A DNA stretch of 64,000 bases, taken from the NCBI GenBank assembly GCA_030847615.1, contig JAUMIR010000001.1, forward strand, positions 367,714,687 to 367,778,686, written 5' to 3'. The translations under genes were made by a program, and so were the position numbers. Origin of the DNA: Gambelia wislizenii. Taxonomy: Eukaryota > Chordata > Lepidosauria > Squamata > Crotaphytidae. Under the pieces are notes generated by a model that was not told the origin of the DNA, did no database searches, and worked only from the letters and a program-made list of their open reading frames with translations. Positions 28,207 to 41,221 of this stretch are shown in pieces (the stretch's first letter is position 1; each line of letters starts with the position of its first letter).

Positions 28207-28752
28207 CAGTAGCACCCCCATATCTGTGGGGGATTGGTTCTAGGCCCCTCCGCAGATGGTGAAATCTGAGAAAAGCAAACCGCACCCACCACCACCCTGC
28301 CGCCACCGCATGAGCCCTCCTGGGGGAAGGGGGGAGGTGAGATCCCTCCCCCTCCCCCCCACCATCACTATCACCCCACCACCACGAACAGAGCTCTCCC
28401 GGGGAAGGGGGAAAGGCAAGATCCTTCATCCCTTCCGCCCACCATTGCCATGTCCCCCCGCCATGCATGGAGCTCTCCCAGGGGAAGGTGGTGCAGGCGA
28501 GATCCCTCCTCACCCCTTCCTCCCCACCATCACCATTCCCTGTCACTGCAAACTGAGGTCTCTGAGGGAAGGTGAAATCCCTCCTCCCTCCTTGTTCCCC
28601 CTAACATTGCCACCCCCCTGCCATGAATGGAGCTCTTCTAGGGGAAGGGGGGAAGGTGAGATCCTTCCTCCCCCTCCCTTTCCCCCTGCCATCTCCAACC
28701 ATGGATAATTCCATCAGTGGTTGGCAAATTAGCAGATAAGGGGGTGCTACTG
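28207..28752. mobile_element. Tigger-like MITE carrying an internal minisatellite
   Basis: Ends CAGTAGCACCCCCATATCTG and the reverse complement of CAGTAGCACCCCCTTATCTG form near-perfect 20-bp inverted repeats. TA precedes the left end at 28205-28206; the right flank has decayed. The ends are related to those at 14475 and 44161. The interior is not family sequence but a GC-rich tandem array, given separately. Confidence 0.8.
28300..28690. repeat. Minisatellite, about five units of about 80 bp
   Basis: Each unit contains a GAGCTCTCC/GAGCTCTTC-like segment, GGGGAAGG, a GAGATCC(C/T)TCC segment, a C-rich tract and ACCAT(C/T)(A/G)CCAT. Units differ by substitutions and small indels. A 150-codon plus-strand open frame across it is a by-product of the repeat and is not called as a gene. 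Confidence 0.8.
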
Positions 28753-28809
28753 AACTGTATCTAAAACAAATAATTAAAACCTTTTAACCACTTTTAGTTG
28801 CTTAAGTGT

Positions 28810-29912
28810 GGGCTTGTCTACAATAAGGAAATAAACTGAATTTACTCCAAAGTGTGATGGGTCCAGATAAACTGCAGGAAACTCTGGAGTGCCTCTGGTT
28901 CTTTTGCTGTCTGGACAGCTGGATCGGGCTTGATTCACCCTGATCCAGTTGTCTACACACAAACACGGCACCTGTTGGGGCGTAGAAAGACGCGCTGTGT
29001 CCACCACGACCACCTGCAGAGTTGTTCCACATTGACAGGATGCCAAGGAGAAGGTTTCTGGAGAGACTTCTGCAAAAGACTTCAGGCTGAGAAGGAAAAA
29101 TTCCTTCACCCCAGCACACTGCCTTGTGCTCTGGCTTGCCAAATAAAGACAGCAACAAGGCCAGCCTTCACTCAATTTGAGGGCTTTAATCTTTGTTTGC
29201 AGTATATTTACAATAAATATACAGAGTATAGGACAATCTCTCTTAAACCAACAAACTGCTTCACTAACCACCATCCACAACAAACCCACACTGGAGATAA
29301 TTCCCATCTACTTTTTATAGGCAGTTAAACAATGCCTGTTACATCAGGCATCTCAGGTGTGCATACTCTCAAATGCTAACTCACACACACACCTGCCACT
29401 GGAGCTTAACTACTTTCATTTCTAAGCTTACAGCTCCATCTTGTGGTCACATCCATATCATTTCCTGACAGCACCATGTCTCTTACACTGCACTGAATAG
29501 AGCAGGGAAGGGGATGGATCCTTTTCAGAGCTGCTGCCGCTGCCTTGACAACCAAGCAGTTTCCTATAAGAGCTGCACCTGTGCTTCTGCTCTGGTCAGA
29601 ATGGGGCATCATGCAGTCAACAAGAAGTGGGGAGAGTGAACCCCCTCCTTGTTAATCACACGTCTGAGCACCTTGCTCTTACATCAGCAGACATGCTGGC
29701 ACTGGCTAGGCTCTTGCAGGGAGCTGCTTGGTCAGTGAGGCAGTGTCAGCTGTGGCACTGGTGCTGATGCAGTGTCAGCCTGGTTGGCCCACCTGGATTC
29801 CAAAAACAGATTTGTCACAGGTATGTGTGGCGGCCCTTGTGTTGAATCCAGAGCCAGTCTGGAGCATAATGCTCCACTGGCCCCAGATTAAGATGCCAGT
29901 GTAGACAAGCCC
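28810..29912. mobile_element. Candidate DNA-transposon derivative (TIR GGGCTTGTCTACA)
   Basis: GGGCTTGTCTACA at 28810-28822 is matched by its reverse complement TGTAGACAAGCCC at 29900-29912, the same terminal motif as the element at 54883. No clean target duplication is seen (TGT and TAT). The interior has no recognisable transposase. The pair could be the ends of one element or of two unrelated insertions. Confidence 0.4.
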
Positions 29913-30426
29913 TATCTTGGTTTGATGCTCTGAATTTGCATTCTTCACAAGCTTAAGACCCAAGAACACTCTTTAATCATATCTCATGTTGGTATATCAG
30001 ACTGTTCATATAAAACACATTTCTGTTCCCCGTAACCAAGATGCTTATATTCTTGAGCCCCCATGAATCTCAGCTTTGTTGGAAAGAAGGTGTATAAGTT
30101 AACCAATATACTGTAATACTATTGTGAATTTTTCATTTCCCTCCAAAGCTGTGTGATATAAACCATTCTGCTCTTGGTTAGAACCAACAAACACTGGCGT
30201 AGAACCTTGTATGGCTGCTGTGTGCACCAACATGTCATTGTTCTGTTTGCTGTTTTAAGTACCACTTAACCTAACGCTTTAAAGGTACCTAATAAAATGA
30301 AAAAATAATGACAACAAGTCAGAGTTGCCTATATGTTTGACAAGGAGGTCAAAAAGCTAAGTTGGCTTTTCTTCCCATGAAATAGGCCTTTATAACTTTA
30401 AGAAAGCTACAGAGGCCTGAATCCTG

Positions 30427-30641
30427 TTATGTATGTATGTGCCTTCAAGTTGCTTCTCAACTTATGGCGACCCCACACATTTTTCATAGGCTTTTCTTAG
30501 GCAAGGAATACTCAGATAGTTTTGCCAGTTCCTTCCTCTGAAATATAGCGAACAGCTCCTGGAATTCATCCAAGTACTAACCAGGGCTGACTCTGCTTAG
30601 CTTCTAAGAGCAGACAGTATTTGGTGCCTTTATTTAGGTCT
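30427..30641 (-). mobile_element. 5S-Sauria chimeric SINE
   Basis: The reversed tail (TGTGCCTTCAAGTTGC, CAAGGAATACTCAGA) is joined to a reversed 5S part (ATCCAAGTACTAACCAGG). A 10-bp target duplication CTGAATCCTG flanks it at 30417-30426 and 30642-30651. Part of the 5S-proximal segment, present in other copies, is deleted. Confidence 0.85.
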
Positions 30642-30651
30642 CTGAATCCTG

Positions 30652-33200
30652 CTGGCTTATCAGAAATAGAGTAGTCTCACTGAATGAACTGTTGAATGGT
30701 GAGCCACCACATAGGAAAATCCCATTGATTCAATGCTTTCACTCCACTTGGGACTAATAGCATTCTGGTTAGCATTTCCAGTTCATGTACTGCTTCTGAT
30801 CTAGCCACTTAGGTGTTTAGTTCTGTCAATAATCTCTGGAAAACATTTTGCTCAGTGGTTTGTATGCATAATTCTGTGTTACTAGTAGTTGTTCATATAA
30901 CCTGATTTCATGATTTCATTCAAGGGTATTTTCATAATAGTGATTTTGACCCAAGAAAATTTGGTGACAGTTCTCATCCAATGAGAGCCATACATGGACA
31001 CAGCATCTGTATAATTTTGTCTGTAGAATCAGGAACTTCATCCACTGAAACTATGAAGACAGTTCCCAAATCTGAATCCTCATATTAATTTTTTTCAGAT
31101 TTTTGGTGATTAAGTTGACATTTTCAGCTATGACAGTGCCAATCACCTCTTGACGTCTTGAGGTGGGCTAGGGAAATTAGGTCATAAAGTAAGTTGTTTA
31201 CTTTCTTTGGGTGATTAGATCACTGTCAACTTTGACAGGCTTAATCCAATTGTTAGTCCCAATCAGAATACACCCATTGAATAAGTGACATTTATGTAAA
31301 TATTGACTTCCTAGCTTCCCATTCATTCAGTTCATCTATTCTAGTTGTTTTTAGGTCAGTGTCTGTTGTATTTTAGGTGTGTTCTGTAGGTGTTCCACAG
31401 TATTTGAATCAGTATGAATGTGTATGGGAAACAATTACTCTGCTGCAAGCACAACATTTTCTGAAAGTGGTAATTCTTCTAAGTTATGTTCCCCCCCTGA
31501 AATCAACATTTAGTTGATCCAGTGACAAAAGGGGATTTCCTCTCATTAAGCTTCTGTTCCTACTGTTCTGCATCTGTCACATTCAGCTGGAATAGGAATG
31601 GTAATTCTAAGACTCTCATCTTGTCTTTCCTCATTAGTTTAAGCCATAAACACTAGTTTAACCACATTATATATAAAAACAATTACAATTATTTATCTCA
31701 AGTCTTAATTGAAATGGAGTTGCTGGATGCTACGGGAAAATGTTCATTATGTAATTAGAAGAAAGTACCTAAGCACCAAAAAATCCATCTCAACACTTGA
31801 AACTTCCCTTGGTCCTTTAGGGTTGCGTATTTTATACTGATCATCTGGTTTCATTTATGAAGGTGTGTATTTTTCTTACACTGCATTGACTAAGTGGGTT
31901 TAGGGTTGGTTTCATTGGCCTAGTTCCAGTGTTATACTTGCACTGCTGTCACAGGACGATGGGATTTCTTTCCCTCCCCTCCTCTTCCACAGCCTTTGTT
32001 ACAACTTAGAAATCAGCTTTGGTTTTCTAGCACTCTAGAGCAGGTTCTTAGGGTGCATGACAGGCTGCAATGGGGAGGGAACATTGCCCCATCCTAGCTG
32101 AAGTAGTTCTGTCAGCTACTGTACCTTGTTGGATGGATCCTAGCCATTCTGTCTTCTTCAGTGAGACTAGGTGAGCAAAAACAGTCTTTTCTCCACTTGG
32201 ATTCAAGTTTTGTTTTTGCACACATTTGTTAGAAACTGTAAAAATAAATCTCAGTTCCCCAGGGTAGCTTGTAACCAAATGCTTTTGATTTTTTGATTCT
32301 CCTTAGAATGATCTTATGTATCTGTAATGCTTTTTATGGTGTTCTTACTAATTATTGCACAGTACTGTACTTCCCTTTTTACTGTAAAACCTGAGATGTA
32401 CAAGGCTGTCTTATACATGTCTGTTCAGCAGTAAGCCCCATTTAAAGTTAGTTGTGTTAAACAAAGGGATGGTGCTACCAGGTTGCCATTAAGTATGGGA
32501 AAGGATTGGATTGGCCCCTGGAAAGTAACAATTAAAATGCTTATTGCCTTTAGCATACTTTTTTTTCTTTCTCACAGCCTTTAATAAAGGGCATGCTAGG
32601 CACAGAAAGGGACTGTTCCTCACATTTCAGAGTTCTGTTTTTCTTCCTCAGTCCTATTTTTAGATAAAACTCAGGATTGTATTATGCCTGAGTAAACTTG
32701 CTTATGCTTGAATAAACTTGGTTTGGATTACAGATTTTTTTTTGGTAATTTATGTTCTGTAACAAAGGGATGTCCATCCCTTGGACAATCACTGAAGGCC
32801 AAGTATTTTTCTTGAAGAGACACATCTTTTTATTGTAGTTAGCTTTTGATAGCATGGGCTGTTTGGGGTGGTAGGTTAACTGTTAAAATTTTACCACTTT
32901 TCATTAAGTGTTTATTCTATATGACATTTTAAGGCATTGTTACTGTCTGGAGTCTTTGTGTGCTGGGATATAAAGCTATAAACAATTGACACTTAGACTC
33001 TTTCAGTCACTGGATTTATTTTAGGGGCAGTTTAAAGATCACATTTACTTTCAGTAAAGAAAAAATGGCTTGAGTTGAATATTTATGTATTTTGCTGTGT
33101 AAAGCATTTGGAGGTATGTATCATACAGAAAGATACTCTAAAACTGAAATTACATGGAGTACATTAAAAGTGTGTTCAGAAATACTGCCTTTGTTTTTCT
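30652..33200 (+). other. Repeat-poor stretch, possible distal AMPD3 3' UTR
   Basis: Apart from weak remnants of the 43886-type element near 30655-30785 and 31235-31300, no mobile element is seen in over 2 kb, in contrast with the rest of the window. Near its end an ATTAAA at 33163-33168 is followed by a T/GT-rich stretch (TGCCTTTGTTTTTCTTG), a plausible cleavage context. Transcript support is needed to say whether AMPD3 extends this far. Confidence 0.3.
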
Positions 33201-33283
33201 TGCATCTTAATAACCACATATTCCACATAAAAGGGACACATATTCCAAATGTTGTTTCACATTAGAAACACTTGAGTACAAGA

Positions 33284-33410
33284 GGTGGCAATTTACCAAC
33301 AGAAGCCTTGCTGGCTCAAACCAAAGGCCCATCTAGGCCAGCATTGTTCTCACAGCAGCCAATACGCCATGTTATAGGAAACATCCAGCTAAGACAATAG
33401 CACCCTTCTA
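33284..33410. repeat. Dispersed repeat fragment (GCTGGCTCAAACCAAAGGCCCATCT type)
   Basis: The segment CCAAAGGCCCATCTAGGCCA followed by AGCAGCCAATACGCC resembles a common amniote interspersed repeat with the motif AAGGCCCATCTAGTCCAGC. I cannot place its family securely. Confidence 0.4.
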
Positions 33411-33630
33411 CTCATGTTGTCCAACATTTCAGCGATATGCCACCACCTGTATAGCTACGTTCATTGAAGTCTTGTTAGCCAGAGCACCAGTACTTTGCTA
33501 TAGAATCCTGCATTTTTGCATATGGGAATGCATAAACAGATGTTTTGTATTGAACAGTTAATTGTATGCACAATATATTCCCAAAGAAAATAAATAAAAC
33601 CTTTCAGTTTAAAGGTATTAGGTACAAGCT

Positions 33631-33854
33631 TATTGAGAGTCAGTGTGGTATAGTTGTTTGAATGCTGGAAAAGGACCCTGAGCAACCAGGGTTCAAATCC
33701 ATATTCAGCCATGGAAACCCACTGAGTGACCTTGTGCTAGTCCTACTTTCTCATCCTCAGAGGAAGGCAATAGTGAACCCTCTCTGAACAAATCCTTCCA
33801 AGTAAAACCCCTGATACGTTCACCTTGGGGTCAACAACTTGAAGACACACAAAA
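33631..33854 (+). mobile_element. tRNA-derived Sauria-type SINE, full length
   Basis: Head AGTCAGTGTGGTATAGTTG (A-box side) and CAGGGTTCAAATCC (B-box), body with CAGCCATGGAAACCCACTG and CAGAGGAAGGCAATAG, tail with GGGGTCAACAACTTGAAGAC. The target duplication AGGTACAAGCT lies at 33620-33630 and 33855-33865. A Pol III promoter layout is visible. Confidence 0.85.
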
Positions 33855-33865
33855 AGGTACAAGCT

Positions 33866-36569
33866 ATTAGATATAGTTTTTTGCACCTTGAGTTCCACCC
33901 CAAGTACAAGAGGTGTGCTTGTCTTTGATTCCCTAAAGCAGGGGTAGGATATGCCCAGGCTGCATGAGGACAGTCGAGACCCTCTGCAGTCTCCAGTGTC
34001 TTCCATCAATTTAAAATGCCAGTTTTGGCCTCCCCAAATCAGTGACAATTTGCCACCAAAATTCAGCAAGACATTAAATATGATATAAGCACTGCTATAA
34101 GAAGAGCCAGGAAAATGAGATATGCTTTCAATTAATTTATTGAAAATTGGGGTTTATTTTTGGAGGAGCACCAGTGGCTGTGTTCAGATGTGTAATAACG
34201 CCACACTCCACTCTACTGGGGCTTCAGCAACCCCACAGGAGCTGCATTCCTGATCTGGAATGACTATTATATTTGTGTAGTTGCTTCTATAACATATCTA
34301 ATCTGATTGGCTATGTAATATATTTTTAAATTGGGGAGACCCAATTCTCCTGTTTTCTGGGATTTATACCATTGTTTCTTATTAATCCTTGCTTTCCTGT
34401 CTCCATTGCAATAGTTGTTAATTGTTGTTTGTGCAGGAGAGGATAAGGGGTTGGATGGACAGCAGGATCTACCAGGATTGCAATAAAGGAAGTACGAGAT
34501 ATTATGAGTTTTATATATATTAAGAGAAATCTATATAACTGTACCAATTCACCTGATAAACAAGAAGGAAGATATTATGATTACAAATAGAAGAGCTTTC
34601 CAGGTTCTTTCAGCAGCCTTCACTTTTCTTATGATTTCCATTTTGGTGGTGAAAAGTTTTTTTTTCCAGCCCTCCTTCACCACCTTCCCAATGCCAGTGT
34701 TGGTGGTGGTGGGGAACCCTGCAGCTAGACACAAGAAAAGGTGGCTGGGCTTGGCTCCCATAAAAAGACCTGTATTTGGCAATTATGGCTTTCCCACCCA
34801 CACCCGTTACGTTAGTTGCCATTTCACTTATTTCATGGCTGCCAACTCCCTAGAAAACCTGGGGACCAAAGAAAAGCAGGGGCTGCGTTTAATAAAGGAC
34901 ACTTAGGAGTGATCATATGTACTGCCCTGGCCATTTCTCCACTCTAGAGGTCAACCAAGGCTTCAACAGAATTGCCTGCCAAGGCATTAGGGGTTGCAAA
35001 GAAACCACAAGCATTTATCAACCTCCAGGGGCTGGCTATCTTAAATGGTCCACAGCTCTGCAGAGGCTGAGTTTCAGTGAGTCAAAAACCCACCAGCAAT
35101 TGATCTCTCCATGACAACAGAACTAGAGTTCCTCTACCCCAAGGTTGTCATCATCCCACCTAGCACAGAAAATGTGCAGAGTTCTTTGTGGCATGAGCAG
35201 GGCAAGATACCACTTGAGACAGACCCATGTTTGCTATGGATGATATGAAATCCTGAGCCACTCCTGACAGGATGACCTCAGCTTGGCTGAAGCACAAGCT
35301 GAATGGATTCCAGTGTCTCCCCAGAGAACACCTTGGTTAGCTGAAGAAAGGAGTCAATATACAGTAGGGTACTCTGTATGCCAAGAGAATCTTTACTCTG
35401 CACCCGGTTTCAGATACAAACACTCAGACTGACAGATTGTGAAATGGAGCTCCTGGCAAAGGAAAGGGAATCACAAAAGGCCATTACAACTCCCTCCCAC
35501 CTCTCAAATCTTTGCTAATGCTACTGCACAGAGAACGTGAGCAAAGAGCTGAAATAGTAACCTCTCCTTGAGCTCCAAGCCTGGCCGCTCTACTACAGGT
35601 GAGGTACATGGGCTCATCCAGGATAAATTCTGTTCTGTTCAAGTATCATTCTGTTCACAGATCTCCCACCCAGCAGCAACATTTTCAATCCATGAGAGTG
35701 GTCACCATGGCACCTGACAGCTCAAACAACCAACTGTTCCATTTCCCTTTCCCACACTAATAAGACTGTGGTACCTCTCTAGACCTCCCTCTGCTCTCTA
35801 GTTTTAACTGCCTTTCCCCTCCAAACACACAGTAGTAAAGTCAGCCCTTTTCCTCCTTAGACAGAAGACTTTTGTCCTTGCATCCCCCTTTCAGAGACAA
35901 CTCTGCTGGTGGGGGTCTGCCCAAAAGCCCAGTTTTTATCCCTTTCCCTGAAAAAGATACAATCTGGATAGGGGTGGGATGTAAGGCCTTGGCTGAAATT
36001 GCTAACACAGGTATCCAGTCCATCTAAGAGGTATACTTCCAAACAAGGTAGCAGCAGGTAGCTGGAGAGTAAAACTTCCCTTCCCTTCACCATGCAAATG
36101 TTATTTTAGAATACCCACTCTGTGAATGGGGCTTTGGAAGGAGAGGGAGCTGCTATTGCCATCTAAACTGTATCTTGAACTGACAAGTCCTGCTATTACA
36201 AGCTCTGCCTCCCCATTAGAACTGTTCAACCCATAGCTAGTCCTTACGTAGAATTGGGAGGGGGGATAGAACATCACCATCTTCACCCATTCTGAATTGT
36301 CATTGTGGGTAAAAGGCACTAGCAGAGACTTCAGGCTTTCAGAAAGTGTGATTGAGAGGTAGAAATGTGGAATCAATGAATAATAGCTATAGTAAAATTC
36401 TTGCTGAAAAGAAGAACAAAGCATAGAATCTGCCATTTTTTTTTGTAAGGGAGATAATGTGGGAATTTACCATTAACCATAACTACAGGGTAAGCAGAGC
36501 CACTGTATAATAAGTACCTATAGCCAGATTTGGATTCCTCCGTGGATCTGGACCCCATTAAACACCACA
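33866..36569. other. Intergenic DNA between convergent AMPD3 and RNF141
   Basis: No exon, RNA gene or secure repeat is recognised. A short GCAGGGGTAGG segment at 33942 resembles a hAT end. Open frames here, the longest about 110 codons, have no family resemblance. Confidence 0.5.
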
Positions 36570-39500
36570 AAAAAATGAAGTTCAAGGTTTTATTGCACAA
36601 TATTCCTAACAATAATACAATGGAAGCCTTATAGCTATTAACAGTCTTTTTATCAAAACATTAAGAATTATTCACATTCCTATTAAACAACACAGAATAC
36701 ATTTTTCTTCTACTGTAAAAGGAGTTAAACTCTTAAATACCCTATAAAGTCAGTTATGGTTATCATGCTCAAACTCATAATCAGTTTTCTTCCTCCAATG
36801 TGCAGTTATTCAATTTTACAGTTAAAGGCTGCAATCCTGGTGGCCGGTGTAAGTATGCCAGTATAGGCAGCGATGGTAGTAGAATCACCATAGGTAGAGG
36901 AAAAGCTGTCTCCATCTACTCAGGCTGTGTAGGAGATGGCTTTCTCCACTATACACCCCTCCAAAAATGCCTTATTCTAGTCTGTATCACCAGTCTGTGG
37001 TAGTACAGCCTTTATAACCTAAAGCACTGATAAGTGTGTGAGTTGTTCGCTTGGGCATCTCAACAACAAAAAAGAAGCCTACAGGCAGGTAGCCAGTTAT
37101 AGACTGCATCTTGCCCTCAAACTTCAGGAGCTCTCAACCTCTTTGTAGTCACAGGGGGTTGCAATCCTTTAGTATTATCATACTAGAAAACAGAGGGGCA
37201 CTGCTCCACAATATAAGGGAGGCTAAGGGGAGAAAAGTTGTGACACAGAGGAATTAAGCACTAGGTAGGCATGTGCTGTTTAGTTTGCAGGGCTGACCTA
37301 CAATACAGTACATCTATTCTTACATCAGGAGTGGGAATCAGGTAGGCATCTAGATGTCCCAGCATTCCTTACCATGGTCTATGCTGGTTAGAGGGCTGCA
37401 CAACTCCTCCTCTTCTTTCACAAGATACATATTATATGATTCACAACAATATGTGCATTTATTAATTTAAAAAGCTGTACACACTACAAAGTTTTACATG
37501 TTCACTTTACACATATTTACAGTCTTTGATGTTATTGATGCTACATTTACAGGTGCCCCTGTGTTTTTAAATTATGATCAATACAATTTTTTTTTTAAAA
37601 AAATCCACCTCTTCAAAGATCTGGCATACAGGATTTTTGGCCAATAATCTTTTTTTAATTTGCTATGAAAAAGGAAAACAGGTTTGAGGATTTAATACAA
37701 TGCTACAAGAAAATGTGGAATCAAGCCAAGATAATCCTCCAATTGAGATGAATGAATAATAGGGCTTATTGTTTTTAAAGAGTTGGATCTTAAAACATGA
37801 GACACTTCAACCACAAGACTGCTAGATCCAAATACCAGGTTGGGGCTTTAACACAACACATGATGAGGTTTTTAACCAAGGAACAAACCTCTTCATATTC
37901 ACTCTGATGAGCTTCAAACTCCATTTCAACAATTCACAGCAACAAATGCTTCCTAACAAATGATATTAGGATTGTACCCTAACACTGAAAGTTCCAAGTC
38001 AAAGTTGTCTCTTGAATGAGTAGTAAAGAATTGCTGTCTAAATCCTTCCTTGGGTGAGTCGCATTAGACAGGAAAGGACAAAACAACTTATCCCATTTTT
38101 AAAAATTGTTTTTGATTGATTCTGATAACCTCTAACAAGCTACATTAGTCATATTCTGAAGCACATAGGTTCGGTGCCAGGACACATTTTACAACAAGGC
38201 TTTACCAAAGTTGTAACTTTTTAAAGCTAGATGCATCTGACAAAATACAGTGAGAATGGCAAACAACAGTTTTATAATACACAAATATCAGGCTATCTTA
38301 AATGTGTCAGTGACCACCTCATTAATAAACCATTTCAAAATAAAAATCAAACCACTTTTCTTTAACACCTTAAGGATGCAGTTAAGATGCAGATGTAAAA
38401 AGGACGTTGTATCCTTTTCACATAGCAGGTAGCTGGACCTGTAAGGTGCTATTTTCTATTTCCCATGGTCACTGATCTATTGGACTGTGGGAAATGGAAA
38501 ATGGTGGCTTGGAGCCATCCACCAATTACCACCAGCTAACTCCACAGCAAGGAGCTGCCAGAGGGCACTTTAACAAAAGCCCCTCAAATCTGGCACAAAC
38601 ATTTCTGAGAAGCAGTACTGGTTTTTGCAATAGTTTCGTGAGACAATAAAGCAAAGCTATTGCAATAATAGAAGATACTTCTTGTTATAGTAAATCATAT
38701 TGCACTTGTAAAAAGAAATCAAGCACCATGTATTTGCTTTAAAGTCACCATCTTTTTTTTTTCTTTCCATTAGTGGTGTGGCTTACAAACTGAAAATATC
38801 TGAGAAAGCAGACTAACATTAAATGTAATTGTTTAATAATGTGTAAACAACATTTGGTTGTCTATAGGTACATTTCATAGCAAATGCACACACTATGGGT
38901 TTGATCCAGAGGCTTATTCCACTAGTGGGCACATCCCTGAGTGAAGTTCCAAAACACATCTGCTGGTGGAATGGGAGGAAATGTTTGCCTATTCCCCCCT
39001 CTTCTACAGCCCCTGGTGCTCTAGGTGTTCTCCCACCTTCTGGGGCACTGGAGAAGATTGCCCCCAGCCAGTGGAAAATCTCCACCAGCTCAAAAGCCTA
39101 CCACTGACTAAAAGAGCCCTTCTGGCTGGGGAGGGCCTTTGCGGGATCCAACTCTCTGACCTTATTAAATATGAAGCACTAAAGTTACTTGAAATTGCTT
39201 ACACAACTTACTACCTGAACAGAAGTGCAAAAGCGATTATTTATCAAAGAAGTGTGCTACCACAAAACTTTGGATGTGCCCACCATGCTATAGTAAATAG
39301 TGATTTAAGCAAACACATGTAAATGGCAATAGTTTACCGTAAGATGGCAACAAAATTACCAGCATTAAATGTGGGATGTTGCCATTCCTCTTTCTTGCAT
39401 AAAGAAGGGTAACTTCTCAGTGAAATTCTGGGTAACACACCACCTGTAACCACCCATATTCTTTTACAATTTCTATTTTAAAGTGCCATTTTAACAAGCT

Positions 39501-39772
39501 ATCATAGAACAGCTAACTAAAATTGAAATATTTGCTCTTCCAGTGTCTCATATAGTGCTTGAAAAATGTTGGGTACCCTCTAAGTTACCAACAGAGAAAC
39601 TAATGAAGCAAACATTGAAAATTATGAACTCAAACTGATTCAACCATGAATGGTCAATTATGAAGACTCTTGACATAGCTTATAGAAACCAATATAAGTA
39701 GTAAACAAAACCCAAGTGGAACAATGAAAGATTAAATCTCGCAAGTTTTTAAGAGTACAAACATTGGTAGTG
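36570..39772 (-). other. RNF141: RNF141 3' UTR (probable extent)
   Basis: It runs from the RNF141 stop to a candidate poly(A) signal AATAAA on the minus strand (36589-36594), followed downstream by a T- and GT-rich run ending TTTTTTTGTGGTGTTT. A nearer alternative is AATAAA around 37457. The stretch 37440-38760 is AT-rich, free of repeats and UTR-like. Length of about 3.2 kb is inferred, not proven. Confidence 0.5.
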
Positions 39773-39923
39773 TCAGGGCCTGTGGGGCTGGCCTGCCTCA
39801 TCCACCATGTTAAGTATGTAGGTAGCAATATCTTCTTCTGTCGGTGCATCAGACACAACCCAAGAATCATTTGCTGCAGTCACCTGCAGACGACATATGG
39901 GGCAATTCCTGTGACGACCACTC
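39773..39923 (-). CDS. RNF141: RNF141 last coding exon
   Basis: The first base completes the split Trp codon. The product is [13 protein letters not shown] through [19 protein letters not shown] to DEAGQPHRP, with TGA at 39775-39773. CPIC provides the last two zinc-binding Cys of the RING. The tail is the conserved C-terminus of vertebrate RNF141. Acceptor on the minus strand is CTACACAG. Confidence 0.97.
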
Positions 39924-40732
39924 CTGTGTAGGAAGCCAGAAGAAAGAGTCACTATTGCTTTTCAAGTTTTGTATTGATAATATCCATAACCACTCTTTGC
40001 TTGCAATTTAAAAAACAATGGAATTTTAACAGAACAACCAAAATAGGATGATCTCAACTATCTCGGGTAGCTACAACTCAAATTTAACTCAAAATATCCT
40101 CAATACATGTGTTTAATTGAAAGCCACCATGGAATGAGATCTTAAAATGCTGCCAGTGGTGTTCTATTGCTTTTACAACTGGGAACTTCACAAATTATTA
40201 AGGCAGCTCCTGTAATTTAAAACCACTGCTCTCTCATCATTACTGATTAGTGTTAACAGAAGTCACCACATTCTTAACTATCCTTTTTGTTCTCCTCCTA
40301 CTTTTTCTTATGCTCCCTCTTTTAAACCTTTAATCCCAATTACAACAGTATAAGTCTTTTCCAAGTTGTCTATATCCTTTAATTGCTGTGCTAAAAATGA
40401 CCATGTTGCTCCTGCATAAGACAACTTTTTGGATAATACTTAAATCAGTCACAGAGTCCTATGGAACAAAAGGGCAATGCTGTTCATCCTATAATTCATC
40501 ACAGTGCCAAAATATTAAAATATTCATGAATGCTTTCATGAACATTTTGCTCCAAAAGGGCCAGAGATTTCTTGGATTCAATTCTGTTTTCAAAAAGAAA
40601 TGGCAGTACTCTTTATCTTTTAAATCAAGACAGACTAGCAGGTGGATTGTAGCTATTTAAAGCACATATACAAGAATCTAGGTTTTAATGGTAAAAAACC
40701 AGGTTATATGAAACATTTTCTCAATTGATTTT

Positions 40733-41221
40733 CCTTGGCGTTTTTCTGGGCTGTGAGGCCGTGTTCTGGAATAGTTTCTTTCTGACGTTTCGCCTGCATC
40801 TGTGGTTGACATCTTCAGAGAATGGTTGGGTAGGTGTGTGTGTGGAGTTTATATGCTGTGAACCTCTGTTGGGGAGGATATGTAAATTTGTGTAACTGAA
40901 TGGTTAGTTTCTGGGTATAGAAATGCAAAGCTCGTTAGTGTCTGTTTGGTTAATGGTTGGTTGATGGGCCATTATCTGCTGGAACTCCCCCTGTCCCTGG
41001 GTGGAATTCCTTTGTAAGTGTTGAGTTTTGATTCTATTGTTCTTCAAAACTGGGAGCCAGATTTTGTTTACTTTTAAGGTTTCTTCTTTCCTGTTGAAGT
41101 TGTCCAGGTGTTTGTGGATTTCAATAGCTTCTCTGTGCATTCTGACATGATAGTTGTTGGCCTGGTCCAGATTTTCTGTGTTTTTAAATAGCATTTTGTA
41201 TCCAGGTTGGTTTATCACATG
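40733..41221 (-). mobile_element. Penelope-like element, 3' fragment
   Basis: The minus-strand frame 40904-41218 contains HREAIEIHKHLDNFNRKEE and LKVNKIWLPVL, the typical C-terminal end of the GIY-YIG endonuclease domain of Penelope-like elements. The 3' noncoding end includes AACGTC(A/T)-type and GGCCTCACAGCCCAG segments. A perfect 15-bp target duplication TTCTCAATTGATTTT lies at 40718-40732 and 41222-41236. This 489-bp piece therefore integrated already 5'-truncated, into RNF141 intron sequence. Confidence 0.85.

Larger units (their letters stand above)
26308..30300 (+). other. AMPD3: AMPD3 3' region, proximal part
   Basis: This follows the AMPD3 stop. The first kilobase is repeat-free and looks like 3' UTR. 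Candidate poly(A) signals are AATAAA at 28192-28197, 29212-29217 and 30291-30296; which one is used cannot be told from sequence. The elements listed at 27538-29912 would lie in the UTR if a distal site is used. Confidence 0.45.

Noticed and set aside
28256..28708. 150-codon proline-rich open frame
   Set aside because: It lies entirely over the minisatellite within a MITE; openness comes from GC-rich tandem units lacking stops.
28774..29307. 177-codon minus-strand open frame
   Set aside because: No recognisable domain; it lies within a candidate transposon-derived segment and overlaps other frames of equal openness.
34577..34906. 109-codon plus-strand open frame with a hydrophobic start
   Set aside because: No family resemblance or splice context; probably chance in intergenic DNA.
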